Positions 26,237-36,740 of a stretch of DNA of 64,000 nucleotides are shown here, one piece after another. The first letter of the stretch is position 1. Each line of letters opens with the position of its first letter. The translations under genes and the position numbers were made by a program. The notes under the pieces are model-generated. The model was not told the origin of the DNA, searched no databases, and saw only the letters and a list, made by a program, of their open reading frames with translations. Source of the stretch: Sweltsa coloradensis. Lineage: Eukaryota; Arthropoda; Insecta; Plecoptera; Chloroperlidae. Where the stretch lies: assembly GCA_024449915.1 (NCBI GenBank), contig JAMZAV010000793.1, positions 124,001 to 188,000 of the forward strand, written 5' to 3'.

Positions 26237-26650
26237 ACCCGGCACCTCCACCAAAAGCAAACTAATTTTATTTTATTACAAAATTGGCAAAAATAAATAA
26301 TTGTTGGAAAATTTTATTATGGAAAAAGTGAAAATTCGAGACCCGGCACCTCCACCAATTGCATATTCCGCATTCTGGTTTATAGGACATGCGCACCATT
26401 AAACGAATCAAATAAATAAATAATTACAAATAAATAAACACATAAAATCTATGTTAATTATATTATTTTACCACTATTTGCGAATTTTATTACGAAAAAT
26501 GTGAAATTCGAGACCCGGCACCTCCACCAATTGCATATTCCGCATTCTGGTTTATAAGACATGCGCACCATTGAACAAATCAAAATAAATAAATACATAA
26601 AATCTATGTAAATCATATTATTGTACACCATTTACGATATTCACATAATC
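26237..26650 (-). repeat. tandem cores of the GGTGGAGGTGCCGGG family
   Basis: Three ACCCGGCACCTCCACCAA boxes, near 26237, 26340 and 26513, occur in a row. The last two start nearly identical units with a period of about 173 bp, sharing TTGCATATTCCGCATTCTGG, ACATGCGCACCATT and ATAAAATCTATGT. The pattern shows local tandem growth of this repeat family. Confidence 0.8.
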
Positions 26651-27360
26651 TCCTCGGTTTGGATATAAGTTTTATGAAAATGACAGCGACAGCGAGACGG
26701 GATGGGTCGTTAGAGGCGAGCTAAAATCGTGTTTAAATATGAACAATTCGCCAAATGGATATGATATAAATCGTGTAAGCTCTCCTAACTTCAAAATGTC
26801 AACATACAGTTGGTTTGACACTTTCATTTTAAAACTCCTGCTTAAATCCTTCCAAATACTTACTGTCAGCATTACGCAAACGAATGCAAACCGCCAACGC
26901 ATGGTACAAGAGTGTTATAAAGAGTTGCTCTATAAGGTGTTATAGTTAAGCCACTAAATCTCTTACACCATCGGCTCCAGGTAAAGAACTCGGTTATCTT
27001 GTAGCTTGTAATCAAGGGGTGAGTGCGCGTGTGCGTGAGCTATGGCCTCTTCTCCGCAGTCATGACATTGACGAACTGCTACTCTCACTTGCTTCAATTC
27101 GCATTTTTGTCGGAGTGCTCCATGCCCCGGCTCTGATATTCACCCCGCCCTGGAGATAATTAAAAGAGCTGGGGAACACTGAGAACAGATATATCACGGC
27201 GGGAACTCATCGGGGTGCGATCCAGAGATGGATGAGTGTAGGCTGGATGGACGGGAACAACGGCGGCTAATGCAGGAGCTCAAGGAATGCACCTCGTATT
27301 TTCTATCTGCTTCTGGAAAAGTTCGTGTTTGTGTCTGGGAACTCCATTCATGATCATAAT
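26651..27360. other. no gene; GC-richer patch
   Basis: 27000-27310 is a complex, GC-balanced stretch with no repeat copies elsewhere in the window and no exon. It is a possible regulatory island, on composition only. Confidence 0.35.
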
Positions 27361-27584
27361 ATTTTAGGCGCGTTGATTTGACTGATTACTTTTAGCACTT
27401 CTATTATCCTCACCCCATGCGTGTTTTGGGATTTCTACAGAAGTTTCATTTACAACATAACTGGTCCTCAAAGTTTGTCCTGTCTGTGTGGTATATCTAG
27501 CGGTGTGTGTGTTGCTTAATGATGACGTAATGCTAATCGAGACTGTCCTGTTTGATAAGGATGAAAGTAAGATACAAGCATCAA

Positions 27585-27645
27585 TGCTCTGTACAGGATT
27601 AGAACCCACGACACTTTGTTGTCTATGTTTGAACCACAACGGGCA
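27585..27645 (-). mobile_element. tRNA-like fragment (minus)
   Basis: Minus strand CGTTGTGGTTCAAACATAG then GTCGTGGGTTCTAATCCTGT gives A- and B-box-like segments at tRNA spacing. Likely SINE debris next to an AT microsatellite. Confidence 0.45.
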
Positions 27646-27649
27646 AATT

Positions 27650-27750
27650 ATTATATTTAATATAATATATTATAATATAATATAATATAATATATTATAA
27701 TATAACATACTATAATTTAATATAATATAAATATAATATAAATTATAACT
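27650..27750. repeat. (TATAA)n microsatellite
   Basis: About 100 bp of imperfect TATAA/TATTA pentamers. Confidence 0.9.
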
Positions 27751-27815
27751 AATTAGGAAATGAATTCAATTGATGTTTTTAGAGTTTGTTTGGTAAAATT
27801 TGTCAGTACCATTAA

Positions 27816-27878
27816 CAATACCAATACCAATACCAATACCAATACCAATACCAATACCAATACCAATACCAATACCAA
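27816..27878. repeat. (CAATAC)n microsatellite
   Basis: About ten perfect hexamer copies in a row. Confidence 0.97.
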
Positions 27879-27879
27879 C

Positions 27880-30569
27880 AAATATAATATATTAATAACA
27901 TTGACCAGAAAACCGAGTGGTGGCGAAATTATATAAGTGATAGTGGGTAGAATTTAAACTCTGCCCCCAAGAAAGAGCTTGCTGTATACACGTCGTCTTG
28001 AAGGAACCTAAATTTAAGTAGTCCTAGCTTAAAACAAATAAAAATGATTTCGCTGCGACGCTATCATGGGACACAAGAATAAGGTACTTATTTTTTTAAC
28101 AAGCCCTCTGCAATGAGCTGAGCGCCATTTCCACTCCCCGGCCATCCCGTGTTGCCATCTTTCAGAACTGACTGACAGTTTCATTTTCGGGGCAATTTGT
28201 TTCTCGCGCAAGCACTTCGCGTGTTCGCTCTTTCTCTCTTGGGGGAGCGAAGCTTAGCCGACACAGAAGACGTCACGTAAACTCAGCTACGCCAAGGAAA
28301 TTGCAAAAATGTATTATGAAGATCTATGATCTATGAATTTTGAATTTAGTTTTCCTATTTATTTATGAAATATATTTGACTTTATTCTGTGGATCAAAGC
28401 CCCACTCACATTCTTGGTACAACGCTGTAAGGTGGCCGAACAAGAATTCTTGTTACTGATACATCAAATTATTGTGATTATTTATAATATATTTGGGTGA
28501 AAATACATGAAGAGTTATTTGTTGAAAATTTTAGAATATATTTATAGAGCAATGGCTCGCAAGCCCCAAATAAAGATTACCTTAAAGCAAGAGATACATT
28601 CAAGCAACTGCTTATTGTAATGAAGTTACAGGCGATGCGCGGTGCTTATCACGTTTTGTTGTTCATCTAGCAGTCTTGATAATCAAACAACCACTAAATT
28701 CAAAGTATTCTAACTTGTAGGAGGATGAGCTTTGTACAGGAGGGATGATGGACGTGTATAGCCCTCTACAATTATACAAACTTGCTCTGACTTTTCATGA
28801 GAAGGGTTGAGCCATGGACAATGCGTATGCCTTAGCTTTGGGAATCATAGAATGCATTGTCTTTATGTAACCTTAACAATTTATAAAGAACTCAATAAAT
28901 ATATTTTTATTAAATTCCAAGTATTTTAAAAATAATCAAAATTTTGCATTCAATTTAAGGAAATAGATTTGTATGGAATTATTCCATACGCATAATACTC
29001 CCAAGCTATTTTTGTATTCTCTCCGTTTCAGCTTAATTTTCCGTAGGATCGATTCCATTTTTATTTTTCATCGTAACGAATCTTTTATGAAACACATATT
29101 TTGTAATTGTTATTTTCTTTATTCTTCTTCGTTTGCAGTTTTTAATAAATGTGATCTTGTAACTCAATGCTATTCAGTTAAGTTAAAAACTAAATATCGG
29201 TTGCATGTTTGTGCACAGCATTGTTTATCTATTTTGTAAAAATAATTATTTCAAAACTGTTTGTCAACATTGGGTTTATTATGTGTACGTATAGTCCTCT
29301 GTAGACAAACTTTAATAACTGAAAAAAATTGACATTTAAAGTAAGCAAAACATTAACCCGAGTTTGTTCTATGGATCTGGTAACTCAAGTGGTTACCAGA
29401 AGGTCAACTCTGGTAATCGATTGTGCTCATTTATTTTTATAATATGATTAGAATCAATTTAATAAAGTTATCGACATTATTTATCACACCGAATGAGTAT
29501 GATTGTCATTTGTTTTTACTGAATAACCTTGACTTAGAAAACAAGAGATGACTCACAAATCAAAACGCATTTAAAACAAACAAAAAACAGATTCAACCTA
29601 AACTAAGCAAATTGGTGCTATGTCATGGCTATCTATGTGAGCTGTAAACGAGATAAAGTGGTAAAGTGATAGATGGCACGTGCAAGCCTCGGATGGAATT
29701 AACTCGTATAGCGCCACGTGACGACACAGTTCATTCACGCATGGACAGTCACAACTATCTTTCTAGTTACCCACATGAAGATAGTCCGACTAGTTCTACG
29801 CACTCTCTTCCTTCTACGTAACGGACAAATATCAACATGAATGTACGTAATTTTCTTTTAGATTGATCAGGCTATGTACTGTAAAGTGGAAACTCGAATC
29901 AGTTTCATAGAGAAAATATGTTTCGTTCAAACTTCAGTATAGTAGTGATTCGTGATTTCAGCTTAATTCTATACATATATATTTCACATTTCAGGAAAAA
30001 ATAAAGCATTGTAAACAAATAAATAATTTGAACTGCAATTGTTGTCTCACATCTAATGTCATTAAATATGATGTATGGTGAAAATATAGGCTACACACGC
30101 TACAACAAGCTCAAGAAAACAAAATAATATTTAAAAAAAAAAAATTCAATAGCTGAGCGGAAGTTTGAGGGTTTGGATATATTTGAAATAAATACAAAAT
30201 TTAAAAACGTAAAATGACAAGTGTGAAAGTAGACGTAGACGCGTTGACTTCTTTAGAAATAGGACAAATATTGACATAATTTGCCAAGATTGGATTAATG
30301 AGACTCAATGTCAAAACATTTAAATTCTGTTATTCCATACCCGAGCAAGATACTTTGTATCCGTCATAAAATATATAATTATTTAGCGATGAAAATTAGA
30401 AAATTCATGTGATTTAAGTATGCAAACGTAAAACAAATTATTATCATAAGATTCCCACAAAAAATACACTTACTGTCCAAACAAATGTCAGCTTTATAAT
30501 CTTTAGAATTATCATCAGTGCCAATCCAATCACCATGCCATCACGGGCTACAAAGTGAAGTACACTTGA
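27880..30569. other. no gene seen
   Basis: AT-rich. GGGGGAGCGAAGCTTAG near 28242 echoes the inverted end of the 7.1-kb element, so element debris is likely. The longest frame, 88 codons at 28973-29239, shows no known domain. Confidence 0.5.
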
Positions 30570-30740
30570 GACATGCACCCCCACCCCGAATCCCAACACC
30601 CGAGTGACACGATCGTGCGTTTCCGGAAGTCTCGTGATTCCCGAGACTTAAGTCACGACGAGGATAACGCGTCAAGGTCGTCTACGACATTTCCGTTAGC
30701 GCATGCGCAAAGTCCAGCTCTCACAACCATCTTAGAACAG
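30570..30740. promoter_or_regulatory. possible promoter-like island (ETS and NRF1/Ewg motifs)
   Basis: CCGGAAGT (30623-30630, ETS type) and the palindrome GCGCATGCGC (30699-30708, NRF1/Erect wing type) occur 70 bp apart in a CpG-containing island. An 8-bp perfect hairpin, AAGTCTCG/CGAGACTT with a 7-nt loop, lies at 30627-30649. A 77-codon open frame overlaps but has no recognisable domain. Confidence 0.3.
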
Positions 30741-31012
30741 TATTATAAACATAACGCCACTTGGTTATATGATTTCTATTTTCAAGTCTTCCTGATAAAA
30801 TTGTAATTCTGCACATACAATACCTATAGGGAGGCCACTACCAACTGAGTAGGAATATTAAATATTAACGCACTGCTAACGGTGAGAAATGAGTCGTTTG
30901 ATACTTCGTGAACTAGTATGTTATTCAAAATGGTGGTTTTATCATATCTGCCAGCTTTATATTCACGGAAAACATATTTCATGGTATTTTAGACAAACAA
31001 AAAACAAGTTTT

Positions 31013-31078
31013 GCTGGGAATAAACCCGAGACCTCCGCTGTTCGGGCGTATGCTCTAACGCTACCCCTGGCCGTCATC
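31013..31078 (-). mobile_element. tRNA-like SINE head (minus)
   Basis: Minus strand GGTAGCGTTAGAGCATACGC (A-box-like) followed by GGTCTCGGGTTTATTCCCAG (degenerate B-box) is a tRNA-derived head. No proper cloverleaf forms. Confidence 0.5.
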
Positions 31079-31627
31079 AGAGTTGGACTGAGACGTACTG
31101 TTTATTAAGGTAATGCCCTCATATCTGTATCTCTTATTTATTGGATATAGTGAGCTAATTTCGACGAGCTTCATTTTCAGTTCAAGCATTCGATTCCTCT
31201 AACTTCAGTTTGTAAACTAGTAGCATGCTCTTAGTCACTTCTCTCAATATACATAAAACATGATTTGATAATGCAATAAAACTTTTTTATTTTTTAGGTA
31301 TGATGTGGATCGTCAGTGAGTGCACTCGCGACTGCTAGTAGGCGATGATAACTCGACCCTGTTTACTCCTACCCGAGTTCTCGTAATGAACCAAATTCAA
31401 TGGCCAAGCTATTTTTTTTTATGATTTTGAGTTTAAAATTTTTACTTTTTTTACCACGAAAATGGTTGACTTGGTGCTCGTCAACGGGCGAAATGATTTT
31501 TCTTCTTTTCAATGCGAAACTAGGGAGAAAGAATGAAATGCTTGGCTCAACTTTTATATTTCACAGCATTCACAGCATAAGACTTTTGAAGGAGAGCTTG
31601 GCTGCCGTTTTTACAAATTTTGTATTT

Positions 31628-31643
31628 GGGGGGGGGGGGGGGG
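31628..31643 (+). repeat. G16 run
   Basis: Sixteen consecutive G on the plus strand. Confidence 0.95.
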
Positions 31644-32764
31644 ATAAAGTTTACATAAAGTTCTGGTGTTAATAAAATTATCATTAAACTCTAGCATATT
31701 ATGGAAGATAAGTAAAGTGATTAGGTACTTATATTTTGCTTCATAGTTCAGCAAGTCATGAACACAAAATTACATATTTTACATTTTATTTTGGACTTAT
31801 TATGTACATTTTATTATATTGTACATTGAACAAAATTGCACGATATAACACTAATAAACAGAAGCAATTTTCACTGTGTCCTTGTAGATATATTGTATAA
31901 AATACCAACCTTACGCTGATTAAAATATGTATGCTTGTGTAGATCCTTTCATCAGATTCGTCATCAGCATTCTGTTGTTTTAAACATTCGAGCAAAATCT
32001 AGGCGATTTGCCAATCGTATATCATCACATTTAGTGCCAGTAAATGCACGGTACATACTCAAGTGTAAAGCATAATATATCAATAATAATTTTAATTTAT
32101 TTAACAATAAATTATAAATATTTCAGTCAAATCAATACTTCTTCAATCCACCATTTTTTCCGAGGGGTGCTCTGACTAAAAATAATAAACTATCTTGATG
32201 ATTCTCTGCTCGAACTTTTGTAAACACACTAAAACGTTGAGTTAAATCTAACTTCAAACATCCTGTGCGAATATAGGCCATACATATTTTTATATGTTTT
32301 TCCAGTGATTTTATAGAACACTTTGTAGAAATTAACTCGACTGTACGGCTGTACCTATCCCTATATAATAGTTTTCGGTGTTATGATTTTACTCTGTTTT
32401 GAAAGCAGTTGTAGGGACATTTGCTTATTTTCAATGAACCACCCATCGCTATTATTACAGTGTTAATAAAATATTATCCACGCAAAGAGAAATCTAATCT
32501 TAAGTGTTCTACTATCAACGTTGAAGACAAAACTTGGGAAGTATTAAAACCCCCTGCAGAGTTGATTTGTTAACTAAAAATTGTTACTCTTAAATCAATC
32601 TAAAAACAAAAATCTCTCAACGTTTACCAAATTCGTGTTTGTTCAAAGTCAAATTTGTGTATTTCCCCCTAAAGGCCTATACCAATATCACAATGTTATC
32701 AAGTTGAATGTGTTTGCACCATGGAGCTAATGTTATTGAAGGAACAGGACCTGCCAAAACCATC

Positions 32765-32920
32765 TGTGCCCCACCCCGCCCCCCCGCCGCCCCCCGCCAC
32801 CCCCAGCGTAGCCCGGCCGTCCCAGCTCTACTTGGTACAGCGAGCGACGCTCAGCGCCCTTGTTCCTAGCGCTCATTCACAGCAGGCCGGGAAGCCATTG
32901 CACTGTCACATGGAGCTAGG
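32765..32920. other. C-rich island, function unknown
   Basis: A strongly C-rich stretch (CCCCACCCCGCCCCCC and similar, to about 32822) then a GC-balanced segment to 32920. It lies inside a 69-codon open frame whose Pro-rich product simply mirrors the C-richness. No known domain; not called as a gene. Confidence 0.3.
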
Positions 32921-33654
32921 CAGACACTAAAACACTAACGCCTTGACAGTTTTACCGATAGACGAAGACGGCACACTACCAAATAGGTTGTTTGCAAACG
33001 TAAACGTTTATAGAATGTAATTTTATGCAAACGTGAAAGTATATATTTAGAATAATATAGAGCTTTTGTGCACTTGCTTTAAAAACGTTCAAAGTAAATA
33101 GCATAAATATGAGATTGAGGACTGGAGTTTGCATTACATGAATTACAGTAATCCAATATTTATTTCTACAGCTGATAGTAAAATTATTTCGGAATGACTT
33201 GGCACTTATGCGAACACGGTCAGATAATTACCGGTACACACGGACATACAGAATTTGTCATGCTGACTTAATTATTGGTTTTTTAAATCATATGTGTACA
33301 GACAGAATTAAAGCTAGCCAGCCACAGGGAAGTTTCAAAATAGCAAAATGGATCTGGTTTTAATTAGTTAAGTCTGATTGAATTGAAATTCGTGTAGAAG
33401 TGGAGCATAAAATTGTATGTATATTTATCTGTGTGTTACAGGTTGGTAGAAACAGACAAAAAGTTCATTGTTTGCATTCACGAAGCATTTTTCATGAAAA
33501 CGAAACGAATAATCCTGACATAGTGCAGACAAAATGGAGTGCTGTATGTCTCATACTATGCTTAAAATGTTGTATACCATGGAGACCAAAATGGCATTTA
33601 AAAGTGTAACACAACCAGTGTTATGACTAGATATTTTTTTTTCTATATTCTCCA

Positions 33655-34132
33655 AAAATAAAGATAAAGATAATTCTCCAAAAAGTTATCTAGATAAGAT
33701 AAAAGATAAAGTGTAGAAAATTATCTAGATAAAAGATAAGAGATAAAAATAATTATCTAGATAAATTTGTTTAGATAAAAGATAATAATTATTGAGATTG
33801 ACGTGTTTTTTATATTTATTATTTTTTCCCCAACAAAATTTTTCTTGTCAATCGTAATATTGTCAGACCTGACAAGTTAACATTAACCGGGAACGCACAT
33901 TACAACAGCTAGTACAAGTATTTTTTCGTTAAAATGTAATTTATTATATTTTTTTTCAACATTATGGTTTATTATTTTATCTAAAAGATGTTATTTAAAA
34001 GCTTAAAAAGTTTAGATAAGATAAACTTTATTTTATCTAGATAATAGTACAAGTTAATAACAAAAACTTATCTAGATAAGATAATAGATAACGGATTTTA
34101 TCTAGATGGATTATCTAGAAAATTTTATCTAA
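33655..34132. repeat. TTATCTAGATAA palindrome-rich tract
   Basis: At least six TTATCTAGAT(A/G) palindromic cores mixed with AAGATAAGATAA strings, interrupted by an AT-rich segment (about 33790-33950). Each palindrome holds two facing GATA motifs. Low-complexity repeat; no coding frame. Confidence 0.85.
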
Positions 34133-34139
34133 TAAGCCA

Positions 34140-34600
34140 CAAAACTGAGCACAACTCCAAGACAACGCACGCATTGGTGCATTGCAGCACTTCGAAATGG
34201 TCACCCGACCGACATCCAACGCTTCAAAATGTCCACAACACAACGAGAAACAAATGACAACGTGACCTATGAGCTTGGCAAGGGTGTGTTGCTGTGTCCA
34301 AAGAGTTATTCCATTGTCTCCGAGATAAGGCGAGTTGTGTTGCATTGTGGGAGGCTATTAGCGGATACGTGGTTGCACGTACCCGCAGCACGGGGCGATA
34401 AAGACAGGACAATGTAGGCGAGTTTCCTATAGATAAGCTGGATTGTAATATCGCACGGTCCTTCAGGACCTGTGTCCTGAATACGTGCCGTGGCGGGATA
34501 ATGATCGGCCTGAGTCAGGACTTACAGGACACACACAACACACCCGTACGAGACCGCAAGTGTGCCCGAGCATGGAAATGTTCCTACATCATGCAACAGC
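34140..34600. promoter_or_regulatory. GC-richer non-repetitive island with hairpin
   Basis: A complex stretch following the TTATCTAGATAA tract. It includes the stem TTCAGGAC/GTCCTGAA (34462-34469 with 34474-34481, loop CTGT), extended after an internal loop by CACGG/CCGTG (34454-34458 with 34488-34492), and further CAGGAC repeats to 34535. Short open frames on both strands have no recognisable domain. Candidate regulatory DNA or structured RNA. Confidence 0.25.
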
Positions 34601-35339
34601 AGAAATCATTACTGGCATTATGAAATATACACCTTAGCAAATTCATAGTTCATGCGAACCGCTGGAGATTGATCATGATAACTGCAGTGCTGATTTTTTT
34701 AAACCACTATTTTATGAAAATGAATTATTGAAAACAGTTAAATAATTAATTAAAAATATATTATGAATTAATTTAACCCTTAAAGCAGCTGAAGATCTCG
34801 CGAAAGATAGCAAAACATATCGCTAAGTCGCTCACCTTACACCGTCCACGATATAAAACGGTTTGGTATTTGTTACAAATTTGGTTATTTGTAAGAAATT
34901 AAATATAATATGCCAAAATCGAATGACCACGATATTTCCAAAGATTTTGATTTGTCTGCGCGTTTTTTTTTTAGTAAGACGTTGGTATATCCTGCCACCG
35001 TAATGTTATTTCCTATTTTTAAAATAACGAGGTATTGTAGTACGTGAAACTACTATACACTATACTTGTAAAAGATGTGAACCAACCACCTTGCAGGAAC
35101 TTTGATCGGACATGGCAGAATGAGGGACCGAGCGGAGTACTTAGCAGCCTTCCCACGCATGCCCATTTAAAATTGATGTAATTCCATAGGCCTTCATGCA
35201 TTAATGATATTTTTTTCGTATAAGTTAATTATTTTGCATTATAATGTTTGTTAAAACAAAACAAAAGTTTCGTAGAACTGCCTCGATTAATTTCAATGAA
35301 TACGTAAATTACACATTTTTTTTGCACACGGGATACTAA

Positions 35340-35660
35340 AATAACCACGGAACTCGATCGTTCCTCTGCCACGTGTCTCAAAGTTCCCGGAAGTGAACCA
35401 GCGATCCACGTGTGAATATTTCGAACTCATACACCCCCCAAAAAATTCCCTTGTAAAAACGCTCGTCATGCAGCCTCGCCGGGCTTTCTACATAAGCGCG
35501 CCGGAATCCTCATAAACTTCCCAAGCCCAGATCCCCTGCCTGGGACACAGCACACACACCCCTGGGCACGGGCCTACGTTCTTATGTAAGATCTCTAAAA
35601 GCCTCCATGATTATTTATGGGGATGATGTGAGCTTTTTAGATATCCTCGGCGAAAATACT
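35340..35660. promoter_or_regulatory. candidate regulatory island
   Basis: GC-richer, unique-looking sequence in an AT-rich setting. It holds TTCCCGGAAGTG (35384-35395) and CATGATTATTTATGGGGATG (35608-35627), the latter with Hox-like AT cores. No coding signal. Confidence 0.22.
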
Positions 35661-36529
35661 CACGAGCTCATAGAGGGTAGTGAACTTAAAAAATAAAAAC
35701 CCCCTACAGACAAAAAGAACAATGAACAGTCGAGTGCGTTATTGTACGCGAGATGGGGAAATTTGTGCTTCGTCACTATGAGACGGGGAACACTTATTCT
35801 TTCACGAGTATTGACATAGAAAGGTATTGATCAACTGATATTAGGATGACTCATCAGTGGTTTACATCGAGGGCAAAGAGCTTTCCGCGTGTTGGTCTTT
35901 TTAATTTCTTTCGATCTCAGATATTTTATTGGGGGGTGTTTTCAAACAAAATTTTATACAAAAGTAGCAGATGGAAGTTTTAGAACTATGTTTTAGTGCA
36001 AGAATAAAGTGACTTTCAAGTTAAACATAGTTCCAATTATCCAGGACCACACTACGTGAAGCATATATACAACACTCAAGCAAACAGAACAGCTAGTAGA
36101 CACCTCCGCTCTCGAAAAATGCAGAATTGCGGGGCTGTGACTTGTGAGGTCATTTTCTATTTGTGGTCGAAACTCGAACCGTCGACGGTCAGGGGAGGGG
36201 GCGGGGGATTTGAGAGTTACTTTTTGAAGACGCCCGCTGAAAACCTGTTTTTGTAATTGAGTGATCTAAATAAAATTAATATTTATTTAATTATATCAAT
36301 CCTACATTGTCACAATGGGCAATGACCAGCAGTGGCTGCTTCGTCGTCAATGTACTATTATCGCTATGGTTCGGATAAAATATAGAAAGGCCAAGGGAAC
36401 TGTCCTTGGTTTCAAATATATCTTGCACCTATTAAGTAACTTGTAATATTCAATTTAATAAACATCGCAATTAAAATAAACTATAAAAAATAAAATCGGT
36501 GGATTCTATGCATGTTCAAAGTTCCTAGG

Positions 36530-36740
36530 TTTTGACTTCCCGCGCAAAGACTTAAGTACGCGCTTTTTTGGTTGTGACGTCATCGTGAGGTGAGGAGGGG
36601 AAGCTGATTGGCAGAACTGTCAGCTCGCCGCCTCGGCAAACCTTACGATGACGTCACGCCCACCTGCAATGGCGCATGGCCGTTTTCCGGCGCGAAGCGC
36701 GGTTCAAATTTTTCCTCGCTCACAGTTAGCGCTAATAAAA
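36530..36740. promoter_or_regulatory. CpG-rich island with inverted pair of CRE sites
   Basis: GTGACGTCATCGT (36574-36586) and its exact inverse ACGATGACGTCAC (36645-36657) sit 58 bp apart in a GC-rich island that stands out from AT-rich flanks. Both hold the full CRE palindrome TGACGTCA. This may be a promoter or enhancer; no transcript evidence. Confidence 0.35.

Noticed and set aside
26672..26902. Short open frames at 26.7-26.9 kb on both strands as exons
   Set aside because: Mutually overlapping, no domain, AT-rich codon content like the surrounding non-coding DNA.
32721..32930. Pro-rich 69-codon open frame
   Set aside because: The proline run follows directly from a C-rich tract; no other coding sign.
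33655..34132. CRISPR-like array
   Set aside because: The repeats are irregular low-complexity palindromes without spacers, in an animal genome.
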